From: Planctomycetota bacterium
GTDB lineage: Bacteria > Planctomycetota > UBA8108 > JACQVS01
Length of the DNA stretch: 64,000 nt
Direction of reading: 5' to 3'
Assembly (NCBI GenBank): GCA_028280485.1
Contig: JANQLS010000086.1
Location: 1 to 64,000, forward strand
The notes under the pieces were generated by a model. The model was not told where the DNA came from. It made no database searches and was given only the letters and a program-made list of their open reading frames with translations. The translations under genes were made by a program, and so were the position numbers. Each line of letters starts with the position of its first letter. Position 1 is the stretch's first letter. This document shows, one piece after another, positions 45,894 to 54,664 of this stretch.

Positions 45894-47834
45894 CTACCGC
45901 CGGGGCGGCTTCACGGTGGACCCGGCCTTCCAGTCCACGCCCTGGAATTCATAGGCTCCCAGGTCGGGGGCATCGATTTTATACCCATCGTTGAGGCCAT
46001 CAATGATTACTCCGGCGTCAATCGATGCCGAACTAGCCTTCTTGATCCGGAAATTCATCTTCTCCACGTTCACCAGTTCTGACGCCGGCACGTTCTCCCG
46101 ATTGTGATCCTCCGTCACCCATGTTTTCACCCCCTTCTGACTGTACCCCCTTCCTCCCGAGTGATTGTTCCGAAAGATCATCGTTGCCGTATCCCTCGTC
46201 CCTTTCCACACCGACGACGACCACGCGGACTGGGTGTAGCCCCAACAGGAATTGTGGTAGACGTAAATGTCCTTATCGCCCCGGTGGGTGAAAATGCCCG
46301 ACCGACAGTGTCCGCCACCATCGATCACGTTGTGGTGAATGGTCGCGTTGCGCGCTCCGTCGTCCAGGTAAATGCCAGTGGAGACGCGGTCGTTCTTCGT
46401 GTGATTGCCGGATATGACGTTGTAAGCAAATTCCCCGCCCTTCATATCGCTGTTGGCATTGTAGTAGATGGCCGCCGTTCCCCCGTCCAACATGACGTAG
46501 CCGTAATCTCGGCAGTCATTGTATTTGATCTTTGGAGCAATCAGGGATTGGCGGGCAATGTCCCGCAGGGAGATGAGCATGGAGTTGGACTTGCGCAGAG
46601 TGTTGCGTAACACCTTTTGGTTCGCCCCGCACACTGTGATGCACACCGCATCCTGCCGGCATTGCCAGTTGGCTTCCTCCACATAGTTGTTCTCAGCCGT
46701 GTTGTTGTTACCGCGCAACGAAATGAGCGCACCCCAACCGTAGGCCACATACGAGTTCTTGATCGTGTTGCCCGTACCAGATATATGAATTCCCGATGTG
46801 CCGTCCTTGGTGTCGCCGTAGTTGTAATGGGCCAGGTCCGGACTGCGCCCCCGCCGATAGGAGTAATACTCATTGCCCCAGGGCGACACGTAGCGAAACA
46901 CGCATCCGTCAATAGTGCTGTTCTCTGAGTCCTTCATTAGCACCGACGCCCCTTTGAAATGTAAACCGACGAGCTCCACATCGCTCTTGCCCGAACAGTC
47001 AAATCCCCACAAACGTACCCGTGCTTCGACCCGCTTGGAGGATGGTTTGGCTCCACCCGGCGCATACAGATACAAGGTGCCGTCCTGCCAGTGCCATTCC
47101 TTTGGGCTGGTCAGGCAGTTGAGATGATCGGTGATGTAACCTACCCCGGGCCCGTCGAATTTCTTGGGCGGGCTGTTGTTCCAACGGTGATTGGTGCGAA
47201 TCACTCTCAACCGGTCGCCGTCCTGCTCGCTGATCTCCCCCATGTTAGCCTGGTAACAGTTATCACCGTTGAGCCCCGTGAAAAAGCCTCCCACATAATC
47301 CTGGTCCAATCCATCGGTGAAGGTCACAAACCCCGTTTGTCCTCCGCCCTTCTCCACCTTCGTTGGCAGCCACTCGGTCTTGTTGAACCGGTTGCCATCC
47401 TCGTCCGGGAAACGCGCCTTGTCCATGTTCTTCCCGTCCACAAACACATCGACCACCTTCTGTTTCACACCTGCCTTATGAATCTGTCCCGTATGCGCCG
47501 TCCAGCCGCTCACCACCTCACAGCCCGTGATCAGGGGCTTCTCGTTCTGGAAAGGCTCAAACCGTTGCCCGTCTTTAGGAATAACGGTTTCCCGGTAGGT
47601 TCCGGCCCGGATCACACAAGTGTCGCCCGGGCTCATCGTGCTGGCGGCTTTCTGGATGGTCTTCCATGGCGTGGCAATCTTCTGTGCCTGGGCCGCCGTG
47701 CGCGAATCGTCGCCGGTCGAGTCCGACACGTAAAATGTCGCTGCCCGGCCCAGTGGCACAGACATCAGTACGATTCCCAGAATCATGGCGCCGAGACGAC
47801 CTTTCCTTATATTTATTTGTGTTCTCATGGTCAT
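45894..47834 (-). CDS. Secreted right-handed parallel beta-helix (pectate-lyase-like) protein
   Basis: This 646-aa protein has a signal peptide (about residues 1-31, ending GRAATF). The N-terminal part resembles DUF1565-type beta-helix entries (FYVSDSTGDD, TPWKTIQKAASTMSPGDTCVIRAGTYRETV). It is followed by parallel beta-helix rungs (VELVGLHFKGASV, NTIKNSYVAYGWGALISLRGNNNTAENNYVEE, NATIHHNVIDGG, DIYVYHNSCW). Members cut or bind polysaccharides; the catalytic residues cannot be placed from sequence alone. Base composition differs from the surroundings: 47401-47460 has 34 G+C of 60, against 28 of 60 at 50401-50460, and long antisense frames occur. It lies inside the block bracketed by the direct repeats and is probably a recent import. 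Confidence 0.82.
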   Translation of the reverse strand: MTMRTQINIRKGRLGAMILGIVLMSVPLGRAATFYVSDSTGDDSRTAAQAQKIATPWKTIQKAASTMSPGDTCVIRAGTYRETVIPKDGQRFEPFQNEKPLITGCEVVSGWTAHTGQIHKAGVKQKVVDVFVDGKNMDKARFPDEDGNRFNKTEWLPTKVEKGGGQTGFVTFTDGLDQDYVGGFFTGLNGDNCYQANMGEISEQDGDRLRVIRTNHRWNNSPPKKFDGPGVGYITDHLNCLTSPKEWHWQDGTLYLYAPGGAKPSSKRVEARVRLWGFDCSGKSDVELVGLHFKGASVLMKDSENSTIDGCVFRYVSPWGNEYYSYRRGRSPDLAHYNYGDTKDGTSGIHISGTGNTIKNSYVAYGWGALISLRGNNNTAENNYVEEANWQCRQDAVCITVCGANQKVLRNTLRKSNSMLISLRDIARQSLIAPKIKYNDCRDYGYVMLDGGTAAIYYNANSDMKGGEFAYNVISGNHTKNDRVSTGIYLDDGARNATIHHNVIDGGGHCRSGIFTHRGDKDIYVYHNSCWGYTQSAWSSSVWKGTRDTATMIFRNNHSGGRGYSQKGVKTWVTEDHNRENVPASELVNVEKMNFRIKKASSASIDAGVIIDGLNDGYKIDAPDLGAYEFQGVDWKAGSTVKPPRR

Positions 47835-47916
47835 TGTTCCAGTTCCTGAATCGACCGGCTCGATCTCTTAAGCGTTGGGTCCTGGCTTTAGTAAAGGTTC
47901 CAGCTGTCGAAAGATG

Positions 47917-49284
47917 TTAATCAAGTCGATAAGGGTGCTGCCAACCGGTGCGATAGTTGCGCTTCAAGAGCTTCGTCGCTTCCTCGTCACCGCTCACTAC
48001 TTTTTGTTTGGGATCGTAACGCAAGGGTCTGCCACCCAGTTGCATCGACAAGTTCGCCAAAATGCAACTGGCAGTTGAGATGTGCCCTTCTTCAATATCA
48101 GCAATGGGGCGGGTACGTTTTTCAACCGCAGCTAAAAAATCTAACATGTGCAATCGGGTTGCCGGTGCTGCGTTCAGTTCGATGTCTTTCTCTTTAACAT
48201 CTTCTGGGTACTTTTCTCGTTCGAAAACGCAATCAAACCGAATGGATTTCGCTTTCTTGTTGCGCGGGAAGAATTCAGCACGCATGGTGCTCGCCTTTAG
48301 CGTTCCTTTGTCACCGTAGATGAATACGGCCCAAGGGTAATTAGGATCGGGTGGGGATCCCCACGATCGGTGTTGCCATTCAGCACTAAAATCGTCAAAC
48401 TCAAAAGTTGCATTCTGGGTATCGGCGATGTTCGACTTTCCGCCCTTCTGCACGAGGATTCCGCCGGTCGAAGTGATCTGATTCGGCCATCCAAGCCCCA
48501 ACATCCACCGAGCGGTGTCCAGCATATGAACGCACATGTCGCCCATGATCCCGTTTCCGTATTCCATGAAGGTCCGCCACCATCGTCGATGGGGCAAGCC
48601 GTCGTAGGGCCGAAGCGGTGCGGGACCGGTCCACATTTCATAATCCAGAAAATCGGGTACTGGTTTTACCGGTGGGTTTCCATTGGCCCGCATGTGATAA
48701 TAGCAACACATTTCGACATGCCCGACTTTACCTAACAACCCCGCGTCCACGACTTTCTTCTTGGCTTCAATCAAATGCGGTGTGCTTTTTCTTTGGGTAC
48801 CAATTTGAACCACGCGTTTTAGACGACGAGCCGTAGCAAGTAACGCTTCGCCCTCAAGGACGTCGACGCTGATTGGTTTTTGTAAATACACATCCGCACC
48901 CGCCTCCATCGCCGCGATTCCTTGCAATGCGTGCCAATGATCAGGCGAACCGATGACGACGATGTCGAGGTCTTTCTCAGATAGCATCTTGCGGTAGTCT
49001 CCGTAGGCACGAGGCTTGCCTTTAGATTTCTGACGTTCGCTAGCAATCTGAATTGCCCCAGCCAACATGTTTTGATCTGGATCGGAGATAGATACCACTT
49101 CGACAGGTGCGACTTGAATCAACCGCCAAAGATCACTTTTACCGTACCAACCTGCTCCAATCAGACCCACGCGTTTCGGCTTGATGTCCTGAGCGCAGAA
49201 TGCACTTGAAGAAACTAGAGCTGCCCCTGCTACCGAGAGACCGAGTCGTAACGCTTCGCGACGAGTGAGCTTGTTGGGATTCAT
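47917..49284 (-). CDS. Tat-exported Gfo/Idh/MocA-family oxidoreductase (second copy)
   Basis: The start is placed at ATG 49284, five bases after a GGAGA motif, rather than at a TTG twelve bases upstream. The 455-aa product has a Tat signal (LTRREALRLGLSVAGAALVSSSAF). The cofactor loop is VGLIGAGWYGKSDL; DIVVIGSPDHWHALQGIAAM and VYLQKPISVD (EKP changed to QKP) follow. Substrate-domain motifs include RRWWRTFMEYGNGIMGDMCVHMLDTARWML. It is a different subfamily from the enzyme at 36904. The gene lies 82 bases upstream of the beta-helix gene on the same strand, so the two probably form a transcription unit within the inserted block. Confidence 0.92.
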   Translation of the reverse strand: MNPNKLTRREALRLGLSVAGAALVSSSAFCAQDIKPKRVGLIGAGWYGKSDLWRLIQVAPVEVVSISDPDQNMLAGAIQIASERQKSKGKPRAYGDYRKMLSEKDLDIVVIGSPDHWHALQGIAAMEAGADVYLQKPISVDVLEGEALLATARRLKRVVQIGTQRKSTPHLIEAKKKVVDAGLLGKVGHVEMCCYYHMRANGNPPVKPVPDFLDYEMWTGPAPLRPYDGLPHRRWWRTFMEYGNGIMGDMCVHMLDTARWMLGLGWPNQITSTGGILVQKGGKSNIADTQNATFEFDDFSAEWQHRSWGSPPDPNYPWAVFIYGDKGTLKASTMRAEFFPRNKKAKSIRFDCVFEREKYPEDVKEKDIELNAAPATRLHMLDFLAAVEKRTRPIADIEEGHISTASCILANLSMQLGGRPLRYDPKQKVVSGDEEATKLLKRNYRTGWQHPYRLD

Positions 49285-49468
49285 CTTTATCTCCAAGAGT
49301 GAGGGGGAATATTACGTGATCAGATGGTCAGTTAAATTTTAACGCCAAACGGATTCCATCGTTTTAATCAATTTTTCAAAATTTCTACTAGAAATGATAG
49401 ATGTTGTGAGCCGCGTATTAACACAAGGCGTTAGAGCCCGTCAGAGTCTCGCTACCCGCGCCATAGCA

Positions 49469-49640
49469 CTGGGATTCTGCCGATATAAATGATGGTGGAA
49501 GAGTGAATTTTTCCGATGCGATGTTCAGTCTGTTTTCAATTTTCATCCCCAACTTCAGTGAGATCCCTGATCCCTACCCTTCCTGTGGAGTTGATCCCAC
49601 TGAAGATTCATTGGACTGTAGTCATCTCACTTGCTCTTGA
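49469..49640 (+). pseudogene. Dockerin-domain scrap (C-terminal 56 codons and stop)
   Basis: The plus-strand frame reads WDSADINDGGRVNFSDAM onward to the tail PYPSCGVDPTEDSLDCSHLTC and a TGA stop. It has no start, no signal peptide and no upstream coding continuation; the sequence before 49469 is unrelated. One calcium-loop Asp of the intact relative (DINDDGR) is Gly here. It is the end of a paralogous or orthologous dockerin gene whose body is absent. Confidence 0.8.
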
Positions 49641-49719
49641 GAATAAAAACGCTTATTGCTTTAAGACAAGATGCCTTTAAAGAAATGACCTTCATTTAAG
49701 TCGACGCGTTCAGGACGCC
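49469..49719 (+). repeat. Direct repeat copy B: scrap of a dockerin gene plus intact DUF1501 end
   Basis: This is the second copy of the junction at 45641-45877. Its left part is a dockerin gene scrap and its right part is the real C-terminus of the DUF1501 gene at 49661. Similarity starts abruptly at 49469 and stops at 49719; the flanks on both sides are unrelated to copy A. Over the 57 dockerin codons including stop I count 20 base differences, 10 of the 17 changed codons being synonymous. Confidence 0.85.
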
Positions 49720-51094
49720 CCTTGTGCATGTAGATCAACTTCGTATGATCGATACCCAATAGTCCCATGATCGTTGCGTGAATGTCGTGAACATGAAGCT
49801 TGTCTTCTACGGCGTAGAGTCCGAGTTCATCGGTGGCTCCGATCGTATGTCCCGCCTTGACGCCTCCACCGGCCATCCACATGGTGAAGCCTGTTGGATT
49901 GTGGTCTCGGCCATTGCCCTTTTCACTCATCGGAGTTCGGCCAAATTCTCCTCCCCAAATAACGAGAGTTTCGTCGAGTAAGCCTCGTTGCTTAAGATCG
50001 GTAATCAATCCCGCGATAGGACGATCCACATTTTTACATAGACGAGAATGATTCGATTCGATGTTGCTATGGCTATCCCACTTACTTCCTGCTCCCGAAT
50101 AGAGTTGGACGAATCGAACCCCTCGTTCAATCAACCTTCGAGCCAATAGACATTGTCGGCCGTAAACCTGAGTCTCTTTTTTATCAAGACCATAAAGTTG
50201 TTTTATGTGTTCGGGCTCTTGGTCGAGGTTGATCGATTCGGGGGCTTCCGCTTGCATTTTAGCGGCGAGTTCATAGCTTCTAATTCGGGCTTCAAGTTCA
50301 GTGTTTGATTCTCTATTTCTCTGATGTTGATTATTGAGGTGTTGAATGAAATCTAATTTATTCTTCTGTTGCTGAGGCGAGATTCCATTCGGGACGTTTA
50401 GATTACGAAGAGGTTCAGTTCCCGTTTCAAATAACACACCCTGGTGAACCGATGGCATGAATCCCGATCCCCAAGTTCGGGCGCCATTGACGACCATTTG
50501 AGTGCTATCTTTCATAACAACAAACTTGGGTAGGCTCTCAGACAGACTTCCCAATCCATAAGACACCCAGGAACCTAACGATGGTCGGCCACCAAAAACG
50601 GCTCCAGTGTTCATTTGACAGACTCCTCCGGCGTGGTTGATGCCATCGGAGACACAAGATCGAAGTACACAAAGTTCGTCGGCGATCCCGTGGTGATGGG
50701 GGAGCCAGTCTGAAATCGAAAGGCCACTTTCCCCACATTTTGACCACTTCCGTTTGCTTTCTAAGATTGGAGAATTGGCCTCTCCCATCGCGGTGACCGG
50801 TTTTTCGAAGCTCTCTGGAAGTGACTTCCCGGCAAGCTTGTTGACTAGAGGTTTGGGGTCAAATAAATCGAGGTGACTGGGTCCACCTTCCATAAACAAC
50901 CAAATGATATTTTTAGCTTTTCCACGGTTCTGATGGATCTTACTCGCTGCTACCTGGTTCTTAGCTTGACCTAAAAGTGAATATCCACTCAATAGTGAAA
51001 AAGCTAAGGCACCAAAGCCTCCACCAGCTTTTTGCAGGAAATCCCGTCGAGATTGAGATGGTTCAATATTATTGCAGCTCATGAGGTCGCTCAA
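49661..51094 (-). CDS. Tat-exported DUF1501 protein (second copy)
   Basis: This 477-aa protein has the signal QSRRDFLQKAGGGFGALAFSLL. Typical DUF1501 blocks are IIWLFMEGGPSHLDLFDPKP, LGSWVSYGLGSLSESLPKFVV, YGRQCLLARRLIERGVRFVQLYSG, LVIWGGEFGRTPMSEKG, RDHNPTGFTMWMAGGGVKAG and HDIHATIMGLLGIDHTKLIY. This subtype (with RDHNP) differs from the copy at 41669. It overlaps the stop of its DUF1553 partner by ATGA (51091-51094). The C-terminal 50 bases lie in direct repeat B and recur in copy A at 45829-45877. Confidence 0.94.
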   Translation of the reverse strand: MSDLMSCNNIEPSQSRRDFLQKAGGGFGALAFSLLSGYSLLGQAKNQVAASKIHQNRGKAKNIIWLFMEGGPSHLDLFDPKPLVNKLAGKSLPESFEKPVTAMGEANSPILESKRKWSKCGESGLSISDWLPHHHGIADELCVLRSCVSDGINHAGGVCQMNTGAVFGGRPSLGSWVSYGLGSLSESLPKFVVMKDSTQMVVNGARTWGSGFMPSVHQGVLFETGTEPLRNLNVPNGISPQQQKNKLDFIQHLNNQHQRNRESNTELEARIRSYELAAKMQAEAPESINLDQEPEHIKQLYGLDKKETQVYGRQCLLARRLIERGVRFVQLYSGAGSKWDSHSNIESNHSRLCKNVDRPIAGLITDLKQRGLLDETLVIWGGEFGRTPMSEKGNGRDHNPTGFTMWMAGGGVKAGHTIGATDELGLYAVEDKLHVHDIHATIMGLLGIDHTKLIYMHKGRPERVDLNEGHFFKGILS

Positions 51095-54000
51095 TGTTGA
51101 TAGAGGAATTCATTGGAGTTAAAGAGAGCGTGACAGAAATCCGTTACTGCTCGGTGTAATTTACTGGTGGGTAAGGTTGCATTATTTTTTAGTTCCCGTT
51201 TAACCCAAGAACTTTGAGGTTTCGATGATGGAGGGAAAGGACTATTAAACTTCCAATCGAGGACCGGAGTGGTGATCAAGGATTGCTTTTGAGTTAATAG
51301 TTGATCCTGCTTCAGTATACCTCGACTCATTCTTAAGCGAGCGAGTTGACCATCCCACTGGTGGCCCCGTCCATCTCGCCCTCCGATGAGTAATTTTGAT
51401 TTTAGGTTTTGGATGTCGCTCACAACGGAAGTTTGAACTTTAACCGACTCCAATTTCGCCTTTGGATCAGAGAGATCTTTCATATAAAAGGTGATCTCTC
51501 CACTTGTGGGATTTTTGGAGGAAGTGGTTGCGGAAATCGTAACCGCGATATACATGGGTTTGCCTAGAGGGAAGCGCAAACCTGAAGCTACGACCTCATA
51601 AGTCGGTTCATCCTGAAACGTTCTTCCCACCAGTTGGACAATAAAATTTCTTGGCTGATAGGCCGATCTTTGACTAGTGATTCCGATGCTCCAACCCATG
51701 CTGCCTTTGTTCCCATTCCATTGTGAGATAAGGGTATTCACACTCGCATTCGAATAAATTCGATCAAGGTTGACGATGGCTTCTACGGTGAATACATCGC
51801 CAAGTGGCTGGGTTTCACGAATGTGCAATTTTTCAAATCGACTTCCGGGTTGAATCCAAAGGGCATTCGAACCCAGGCCAAATCCTTTAATGTTTTTAAA
51901 ATGTTGAGAGATAGGGCGTAAACCCGTTTCGTTAGGAAAAGGATCGGCGCTTTTTGTTAAGTTTGTTCCATTGAGATTATTTGTTTGTTGTTCGATGAAC
52001 TTTAATGCCGCTTGAACTTCTCGAGGCTGAGCTTCGCGGGCGTAAACGAGTTGATAGGCTTTGCGGATGTCCTCTTCACTAATATGTTTTTTATTGGCGA
52101 TCAATCTCTTCGCAAATGCTCGTGATCTTTCTAAGCTCCAGGGGCCATTAATGAGTAAAAGAGATTGAATCGGAGTCGTTGTCGAAATGCGATCCGGTGA
52201 AGATTCAAAGCCCAAGGGAGCGTCGAATCCTTTCAGTATTTCGTCGGGCTTGTTCCTGAATTTTTTTACGTACACGCTTCGATAAGATGAATTGCCCGCT
52301 ACCGATGGTCCGCCTTGACGATGTTGAAGTTCTCCTGAAACACTGAGCATCGCATCGCGAACTTGTTCTGCATCTAATCGCTGGGGGTGAAATCTCCATA
52401 GCAATCGATTATTAGGGTCGATATTTCGTTCCAGCTCTTTGGGTTCTCGCCGGGCTGTTTGCCTGTAGGTTGCACTCATCATAATCAATTTATGAATTGG
52501 CTTCATTTTCCATCCACCTTCAAGAAATTGGTGGGTCAACCAATCAAGAAGCTCGGGGTGGCTGGGTGGTTCTCCTAAGGTTCCAAAGTCATTGGGAGTG
52601 GATACGATTCCTCTTCCAAAGTGTCGTTGCCAAAGTCGATTGACGATGACTCTTGTTGAAAGAGGATTCTCTTTGCTCGCGATCCATTTCGCTAGGGCTC
52701 GCCGACGACCGGTGGAAGATGCCGTGGGAGTTATTTTTGGTGGATCTAATCCCAAAAGAGTTAGATACGATGGTTGGATCTGTGTTTTAGAAGTTCGAGT
52801 ATATAAATACGTGGGGGCTGGGTCCGAAGAAATGTCGGTAGCGATAAATGCTTTCGGCAATGGGGAAGGTTTTAGAGAATCAAATGTATTAAGCTTGTCT
52901 TTGAGTTCTAAGTAACGCTTCAATTTTTCAGAGTCATTTTTTAATGCTTTCTCATAGTCAAATCGCCGGCCCGCTCGTTGAGCTTGGCGATCGACTAAAT
53001 AAGAGAGCTGCTTTTCGTAGGATGTCTTTTTAAGTTTTGGTTTGTAGTAGATGGCCTGGATGTCTTCAGGGAATTGTTGAACTGTGAATTTTTGATTACT
53101 TTGGAAGGCAGCTTCAGCCAAATGATGCATTTCTTGACGAATGCTCTTAGTTTTTGATTCCCAGAGTGTTTGCTTTTTCCGGTGCGCCTTAATTTCTTCA
53201 GGGCTTGCTAAAGCTCGATCCATAGGCCACGCAATCGATGACAAGAATGCCTGTAAACCGTAATAATCTTTCTGGAGTATCGGATCAAATTTATGATCGT
53301 GACATTGTGCACAGCCAATGCCAAGTCCTAAAAACGCTTCCCCGGTCACCCTCGTTACTTCATTGACAATAATATCCCAGTGCATACGGGCGTTACGTTG
53401 ATTCCATTCATAAACTCCTTGTCTTAAAAAAGAAGTTCCGATGAAGACTGTGGGATCGTCGGGTGCGATCTCATCCCCAGCTAATTGCTCTTGAACGAAT
53501 TGATCGTAGGGTTTGTCTTGATTAAATGAACGAATCACATAATTTCTATAAGCACTTGCGCCCGGCCTAAAAGCATCCTCTCTATATCCATCGCTTTCCG
53601 AAAATCGAACGACATCGAGCCAATGTTGAGCCCAGCGTTCTCCGTAGCGGGGGCTCTCAAGTAATTCGTCAATTAATCTTGGCCAGGCATCATTTGTTTT
53701 ATCATTGATGAACTTATCAATTTGCTCAGGAGTTGGAGGTAAGCCGTGAAGATCAAAATAGGCTCGGCGAACTAATTCATACCGATCGGCTTCTCTTGCG
53801 GGAGTTAGTTTTGAATCTTGAAGCTTCTCTTGAATAAAGTGATCAATCTCGTTGCGGTCCCAATTATTTCCAGCCTTGGGAACTTGGGGGAGACGTACCG
53901 GTTGGATGGCCCACCATTTTCGATCTTCGTCAGTAAAGTTCCCCTCTTTAGATCGAATCAACTTTGGATTGGATTCAGGCCAAGGTGCTCCTATTTTTAC

Positions 54001-54348
54001 CCACTGCGTGAGGGTTTTAATCGCTTTTGGGCTTAGCTTTTTCGTGGGAGGCATCTCCAAGGATTCGTAGTTGATAGCTTTGATGAGCAAGCTTTTCTCA
54101 GGGTGGAATGGGACGATGGCGGGGCCGTTCTTGCCGCCTTTGATCATTGTCGTTCGTGAATCAAGGCGAAGCTTATTCTTTTGTTTTTCCGGACCGTGGC
54201 ACGAGATGCATTTTGAAAGAAATAAAGGCCGTACTTTGGATTCGAAGAATTTGAGTTGATCTTTGGTGATGGTGTCCTGGCCGGTCACCCCGTTAATAAA
54301 AATAAAAAACGCCAGGACCGAGTACAGTTTAAAAGTTAACGAGCTCAT
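51091..54348 (-). CDS. Secreted PSCyt1-DUF1549-DUF1553 protein with LamG-like insert
   Basis: This 1085-aa protein has a signal peptide (about residues 1-23). PSCyt1 has CISCH at about residue 49 and KLRLDSRTTMIKGGKNGPAIVPFHPEKSLLIKAI. DUF1549 has RRAYFDLHGLPPT, YGERWAQHWLDVVRFSESDGYREDAF and the heme motif CAQCHDHKFDPILQKDYY. DUF1553 has TRVIVNRLWQRHFGRGIVSTPNDFG, HPELLDWL and RRLDAEQVRDAMLSV. Near the C-terminus (about residues 835-1030) a concanavalin/LamG-like domain is inserted (FTVEAIVNLDRIYSNASVNTLIS, IGGRDGRGHQWDGQLARLRM), making it about 230 residues longer than the copy at 39102. It is the first gene of a two-gene unit with DUF1501. Confidence 0.93.
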   Translation of the reverse strand: MSSLTFKLYSVLAFFIFINGVTGQDTITKDQLKFFESKVRPLFLSKCISCHGPEKQKNKLRLDSRTTMIKGGKNGPAIVPFHPEKSLLIKAINYESLEMPPTKKLSPKAIKTLTQWVKIGAPWPESNPKLIRSKEGNFTDEDRKWWAIQPVRLPQVPKAGNNWDRNEIDHFIQEKLQDSKLTPAREADRYELVRRAYFDLHGLPPTPEQIDKFINDKTNDAWPRLIDELLESPRYGERWAQHWLDVVRFSESDGYREDAFRPGASAYRNYVIRSFNQDKPYDQFVQEQLAGDEIAPDDPTVFIGTSFLRQGVYEWNQRNARMHWDIIVNEVTRVTGEAFLGLGIGCAQCHDHKFDPILQKDYYGLQAFLSSIAWPMDRALASPEEIKAHRKKQTLWESKTKSIRQEMHHLAEAAFQSNQKFTVQQFPEDIQAIYYKPKLKKTSYEKQLSYLVDRQAQRAGRRFDYEKALKNDSEKLKRYLELKDKLNTFDSLKPSPLPKAFIATDISSDPAPTYLYTRTSKTQIQPSYLTLLGLDPPKITPTASSTGRRRALAKWIASKENPLSTRVIVNRLWQRHFGRGIVSTPNDFGTLGEPPSHPELLDWLTHQFLEGGWKMKPIHKLIMMSATYRQTARREPKELERNIDPNNRLLWRFHPQRLDAEQVRDAMLSVSGELQHRQGGPSVAGNSSYRSVYVKKFRNKPDEILKGFDAPLGFESSPDRISTTTPIQSLLLINGPWSLERSRAFAKRLIANKKHISEEDIRKAYQLVYAREAQPREVQAALKFIEQQTNNLNGTNLTKSADPFPNETGLRPISQHFKNIKGFGLGSNALWIQPGSRFEKLHIRETQPLGDVFTVEAIVNLDRIYSNASVNTLISQWNGNKGSMGWSIGITSQRSAYQPRNFIVQLVGRTFQDEPTYEVVASGLRFPLGKPMYIAVTISATTSSKNPTSGEITFYMKDLSDPKAKLESVKVQTSVVSDIQNLKSKLLIGGRDGRGHQWDGQLARLRMSRGILKQDQLLTQKQSLITTPVLDWKFNSPFPPSSKPQSSWVKRELKNNATLPTSKLHRAVTDFCHALFNSNEFLYQH

Positions 54349-54664
54349 TTTTAGTTTATTAATCTTTAAGGGGATAATTATTCACGGTGAGTCATAACCA
54401 GGTAAGTCTGGTGGCTCTCAGCTTTGCCTTACTTTGTTATTATCCCTCTCATTGTTCCCAATATAGTCCGGCTGATAACCCCTGGTGTGGATATCGATAC
54501 ATAATGCTCAATTATCGCAGCGATGGGAAAAAAGTTCCTCTCTATTCTTTAAGACTGAGAGGGATTTTTCAGTATTAATCAACTGTGTAAATAATGTCGA
54601 TGAGGTCCGTTAGATCTAGGAAATAATTTTGAAAATTTAGATTTTAACTTCAGATTATTTTGCT
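54349..54664. other. Non-coding stretch upstream of the DUF1553-DUF1501 unit
   Basis: About 316 AT-rich bases. It should contain the promoter of the minus-strand DUF1553 gene. Short complementary pieces occur (for example GGGATAAT near 54371 and ATTATCCC near 54438), but no convincing promoter, terminator or RNA gene. A 63-codon plus-strand frame at 54387 shows no similarity to anything I know. Confidence 0.4.

Noticed and set aside
46104-46610. 168-codon plus-strand frame opposite the same gene
   Set aside because: Same reason: low-stop antisense frame without recognisable features.
47091-47849. 252-codon plus-strand frame opposite the beta-helix gene
   Set aside because: Antisense shadow in a G+C-richer gene with few stops; no family similarity. 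The minus-strand protein has a signal peptide and beta-helix repeats.
49433-49468. Sequence ending CCCGCGCCA that looks like a tRNA 3' end or attachment site at the right edge of the inserted block
   Set aside because: No TTC loop, no paired acceptor strand and no second copy at the left edge; not a tRNA fragment on inspection.
54387-54578. 63-codon plus-strand frame in the spacer before the DUF1553 gene
   Set aside because: No ribosome-binding site, no similarity, and the spacer is expected to hold a promoter.
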